Shown here piece by piece: positions 7,348 through 9,402 of a stretch of 9,402 nucleotides of DNA. Position numbers and translations under genes: made by a program. Under the pieces are notes generated by a model. It ran no database searches. It had not been told where the DNA came from and saw only the letters and a list, made by a program, of their open reading frames with translations. Origin of the DNA: an uncultured Lachnospiraceae bacterium (lineage in GTDB: Bacteria > Bacillota > Clostridia > Lachnospirales > Lachnospiraceae). The stretch spans positions 1-9,402 of the forward strand of contig CAKRJK010000037.1 in assembly GCA_934351705.1 (NCBI GenBank). The letters run 5' to 3'. The stretch's first letter is position 1. Each line of letters begins with the position of its first letter.

Positions 7348-7595
7348 GTATATCCCGTGTTACCACTTCATTTCATTCATGCTTCACAGCATGAACCTTA
7401 GCAAGTACCAATCAGTACTCCTCGCTGTAACGGGCGAACCCATCATAACCTAACCTCCCGGGCTTAGCTATGCCGCTCAAAAGCCATCTTCCGTCTGTTT
7501 CCCTACTCTTCCTCTCAGCATGACTGTCGTCTTTGGAAAATTCTCTGTAATAGTTCCGCAGATGTACTCTCTTCATCTTTGCGTTTTCTTATTCT
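7310..7595 (-). promoter_or_regulatory. T-box riboswitch with methionine specifier controlling metG
   Basis: This leader fills most of the 381-base gap between the permease gene and metG. Its base of stem I pairs AAGAG (7569-7573), followed by the AGTA motif, with CTTTT (7479-7483). Directly before CTTTT is the specifier codon ATG (7485-7487) followed by a purine, and then TTGAGC, as in known glycyl T-boxes. A hairpin with 8-bp arms and a GTGA (GNRA) loop lies at 7376-7395. The antiterminator pairs GAAG (7366-7369) and ACGGG (7354-7358) with CTCGTCTTC (7338-7346). Its bulge TGGTAAC contains TGGT (7362-7365), matching ACCA, the acceptor end of tRNA with discriminator A. Uncharged tRNA-Met should stabilise the antiterminator and allow metG transcription. 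The AGGGTGGNACCGCG core is diverged here to GAAGTGGTAACACGG. Confidence 0.95.
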
Positions 7596-7601
7596 TTCGT
7601 G

Positions 7602-7630
7602 AGGATAGCACAGATGGATGAATTTGTCAA
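7602..7630 (-). promoter_or_regulatory. Sigma-A promoter of the T-box/metG unit
   Basis: The minus strand has a perfect TTGACA (7625-7630), a 17-base spacer and TATCCT (7602-7607). The predicted start is near 7595, some 20 bases before stem I of the T-box. The -35 box begins 8 bases after the permease stop codon, leaving no room for a terminator of the permease gene, so read-through from that operon would also meet the T-box terminator. Confidence 0.85.
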
Positions 7631-7638
7631 GGTTTCGG

Positions 7639-9402
7639 CTATCCGACCTGCTTTCCGACAATCCGGTAATAGGTTTTCTGCGTCTGCAAAAATACAAACA
7701 GATAGATCACCGCAAATACCAGAACTGTTCCCGCCATACACTGTGCATACAATGCCGTGTTCGTCAATCCGAACAGGATCAATAATCTTTTGATCATCGG
7801 GAATGCACACATGACATGGATTGCCGCCATCGCCAGTGGGAAGAAGAATACCATCAGTACCTGAGATCGTATGGTGTTTTTCACCTCACGGCTGCTCATT
7901 CCCACTTTTTGCATAATGGCAAATCTTTCTTTGTCATCGTATCCCTCCGAAATCTGTTTATAGAAGATGATCAATACGGTAATCATCAAGAACATTGCTC
8001 CTAAGAATACGCCTAAGAATAAGAATCCGCCGTATGAGGAATTGAAATCATCCCTGTTTGTCTCAAGACCTTGCGTAAACCATGAGATATTGTCCATTTC
8101 CTCGTGTGAAAGATTTTCTTCCAGCTTTCTGCTGAATTCTATTTTTTCTTTTCTGCTGCCGTCTGTATCCACATCATAATGGTAAACTAACTCGCTGGCG
8201 TTGTCTCCGTATGCATGTGCCTGCAGATCAAAAACTTTTTTCAATGCGGCTTCATCTTTGACGATCAGATAATAGTACTCATCCATGATGTCCGCATATC
8301 CGTTGTTGGCAAAGCTATAATTTTTCTTTACCTTATAACTGCTGTCATTTAACACAAGGCTGTCTGCTTTGCCTCCTTTTAAGGAAATCAAAACCACTTC
8401 GTCGTCCGCAAGCTGCGGCATTTTCTTATTGTATTTTTCCTCACACTGCTGTGCTGTCATTGCTGTAAAGCCTACACCGTCATTCAAATCCTTAGATTTG
8501 TCCGGGGATAATACATACTTATCTCCCTCTTTCTGGGCAGAAAAGCTGACAGATAAATAATCTTGTTTATATCGGAGCTTTCGTCCGCATTCCTCCGCTG
8601 TCCGGTTTACAATCCCTCCGATCGGATTTTGCATCGGATCGCCCTGCGGAAACTCCTCATAATTTCCGTATACCATGACCTCATGCGGATATCTCTGCTT
8701 TAAGACGTCATCTACACCTAAGTGCAGACTTACCGTTGTCGACACCATGACAAGAACCATCGTCGACAATATGCAGATGTTGGACAATCCCACCGCATTC
8801 TGTTTCATACGGTAGATCATACCGGATACGGAGGTAAAATGATTTGTCTTGTAATAATATTTTTTGTTTTTACGCAACAGTTTCAAAACTGCAATGCTTC
8901 CCGCCGTAAAGAGAAGATATGTTCCGATGATAACCAAAAGCACAGCCATAAAGAATAAGGTCAATGCCTTTAAAGGACTTTTGGTTGTGATCGCGATATA
9001 ATATCCTACTCCGAGACAGATGAATCCCAAAACTGCCATGATTGCTTTTGTCTTTGGCTCTTTTTCTCCGACACTTCCGCCCTGTAACAGTGCAATCGGA
9101 TTTGCCAGTTTGATCTGAAGCAGATCATAAATATAGGTCAGCAGATAGATTCCTGCAAACAGTAACAGGCTGACTCCCAATGCAAGACCGGATACCGAAA
9201 ATTCTATCTGTGTTTCATAACCCATCAATTTGCACAATGCCATATTTGCCAGTTTGTTGAATACAACTCCTGTCACAAGACCTCCGCCAACGGAAATCAA
9301 TGCCGTAAAAATTGTTTCTCTTTTTAATATTTTGGCGATATGACGCTTTTCCATACCCAGAATATTATAAATTCCGAGTTCTTTTTTTCTTCTTTTGATA
9401 TT
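7639..9402 (-). CDS. BceB-family ABC transporter permease, 5' end beyond window
   Basis: Membrane subunit of a BceAB-type exporter or target-protection system for peptide antibiotics, usually paired with an ATPase and a two-component system. The frame is open to the window edge; 587 codons are visible. The right edge begins in the family's conserved cytoplasmic segment RRKKELGIYNILGMEKRH. The ATG at 9354 lies inside this segment and is not the start. Two FtsX-type modules are visible. Several membrane spans precede a large extracellular domain of roughly 240 residues (bases about 8710-7990), the family hallmark thought to sense the antibiotic. Three more spans follow (LGVFLGAMFLMITVLIIF and two near the C-terminus), with a second conserved segment KERFAIMQKVGMSSREVKN between them. 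The substrate cannot be told from sequence. The metG promoter lies directly after the stop. Confidence 0.9.
   Translation of the reverse strand, partial: NIKRRKKELGIYNILGMEKRHIAKILKRETIFTALISVGGGLVTGVVFNKLANMALCKLMGYETQIEFSVSGLALGVSLLLFAGIYLLTYIYDLLQIKLANPIALLQGGSVGEKEPKTKAIMAVLGFICLGVGYYIAITTKSPLKALTLFFMAVLLVIIGTYLLFTAGSIAVLKLLRKNKKYYYKTNHFTSVSGMIYRMKQNAVGLSNICILSTMVLVMVSTTVSLHLGVDDVLKQRYPHEVMVYGNYEEFPQGDPMQNPIGGIVNRTAEECGRKLRYKQDYLSVSFSAQKEGDKYVLSPDKSKDLNDGVGFTAMTAQQCEEKYNKKMPQLADDEVVLISLKGGKADSLVLNDSSYKVKKNYSFANNGYADIMDEYYYLIVKDEAALKKVFDLQAHAYGDNASELVYHYDVDTDGSRKEKIEFSRKLEENLSHEEMDNISWFTQGLETNRDDFNSSYGGFLFLGVFLGAMFLMITVLIIFYKQISEGYDDKERFAIMQKVGMSSREVKNTIRSQVLMVFFFPLAMAAIHVMCAFPMIKRLLILFGLTNTALYAQCMAGTVLVFAVIYLFVFLQTQKTYYRIVGKQVG

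Noticed and set aside
7053..7394. Plus-strand frame spanning the metG start and the T-box terminator
   Set aside because: It crosses a clearly assigned RNA regulator, has no ribosome binding site and a composition typical of antisense sequence.
7515..7810. Short minus-strand frames over the T-box promoter and permease end
   Set aside because: They cover the promoter and leader RNA and are out of frame with the permease; no family features.
9352..9354. ATG at 9354 as start of the permease gene
   Set aside because: The frame continues to the window edge through the conserved KRRKKELGIYNILGMEKRH segment, so this Met is internal.

Overview
The window looks like chromosomal core sequence from a low-to-mid GC, Gram-positive anaerobe of the Clostridia, most likely Lachnospiraceae. 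This rests on the gene order, a methionine T-box leader, a CwlD-type (sporulation) amidase and a BceB-type permease; no species is claimed. All supported genes lie on the minus strand, so the window is described from its right end to its left end. There are no tRNA or rRNA genes, insertion sequences, CRISPR arrays or prophage genes.

Right part (9402 to 5243): the 3' part of a BceB-family ABC transporter permease, cut by the window edge, ends at 7639. A 381-base gap follows. It holds a strong sigma-A-like promoter and a complete T-box riboswitch with an ATG (Met) specifier and mutually exclusive antiterminator and terminator helices. Next comes metG (methionyl-tRNA synthetase with a C-terminal tRNA-binding domain), closed by a long hairpin.

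Middle (5169 to 1714): cwlD, then a gene joining a Sua5/YwlC threonylcarbamoyl-AMP synthase to a YwlE-like low-molecular-weight phosphatase domain, then upp (uracil phosphoribosyltransferase), then a ComEB-type dCMP deaminase. The fusion gene overlaps upp by 13 bases. The phosphatase domain has lost its nucleophilic cysteine (Cys to Gly at residue 366) but keeps the P-loop arginine and the general-acid Asp-Pro motif.

Left part (1662 to 1): a promoter followed by the start of the F-type ATP synthase operon in the order atpZ, atpI, atpB, atpE (atpE cut by the window edge). The order ywlC/ywlE-like, upp, dCMP deaminase, atp matches the neighbourhood known from Bacillus and clostridia, in which ywlC and ywlE are separate genes near upp and atp.

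The most unusual item is the Sua5 fusion with a predicted dead phosphatase domain. The rest is well-conserved housekeeping sequence, and I see no convincing new multi-gene system.
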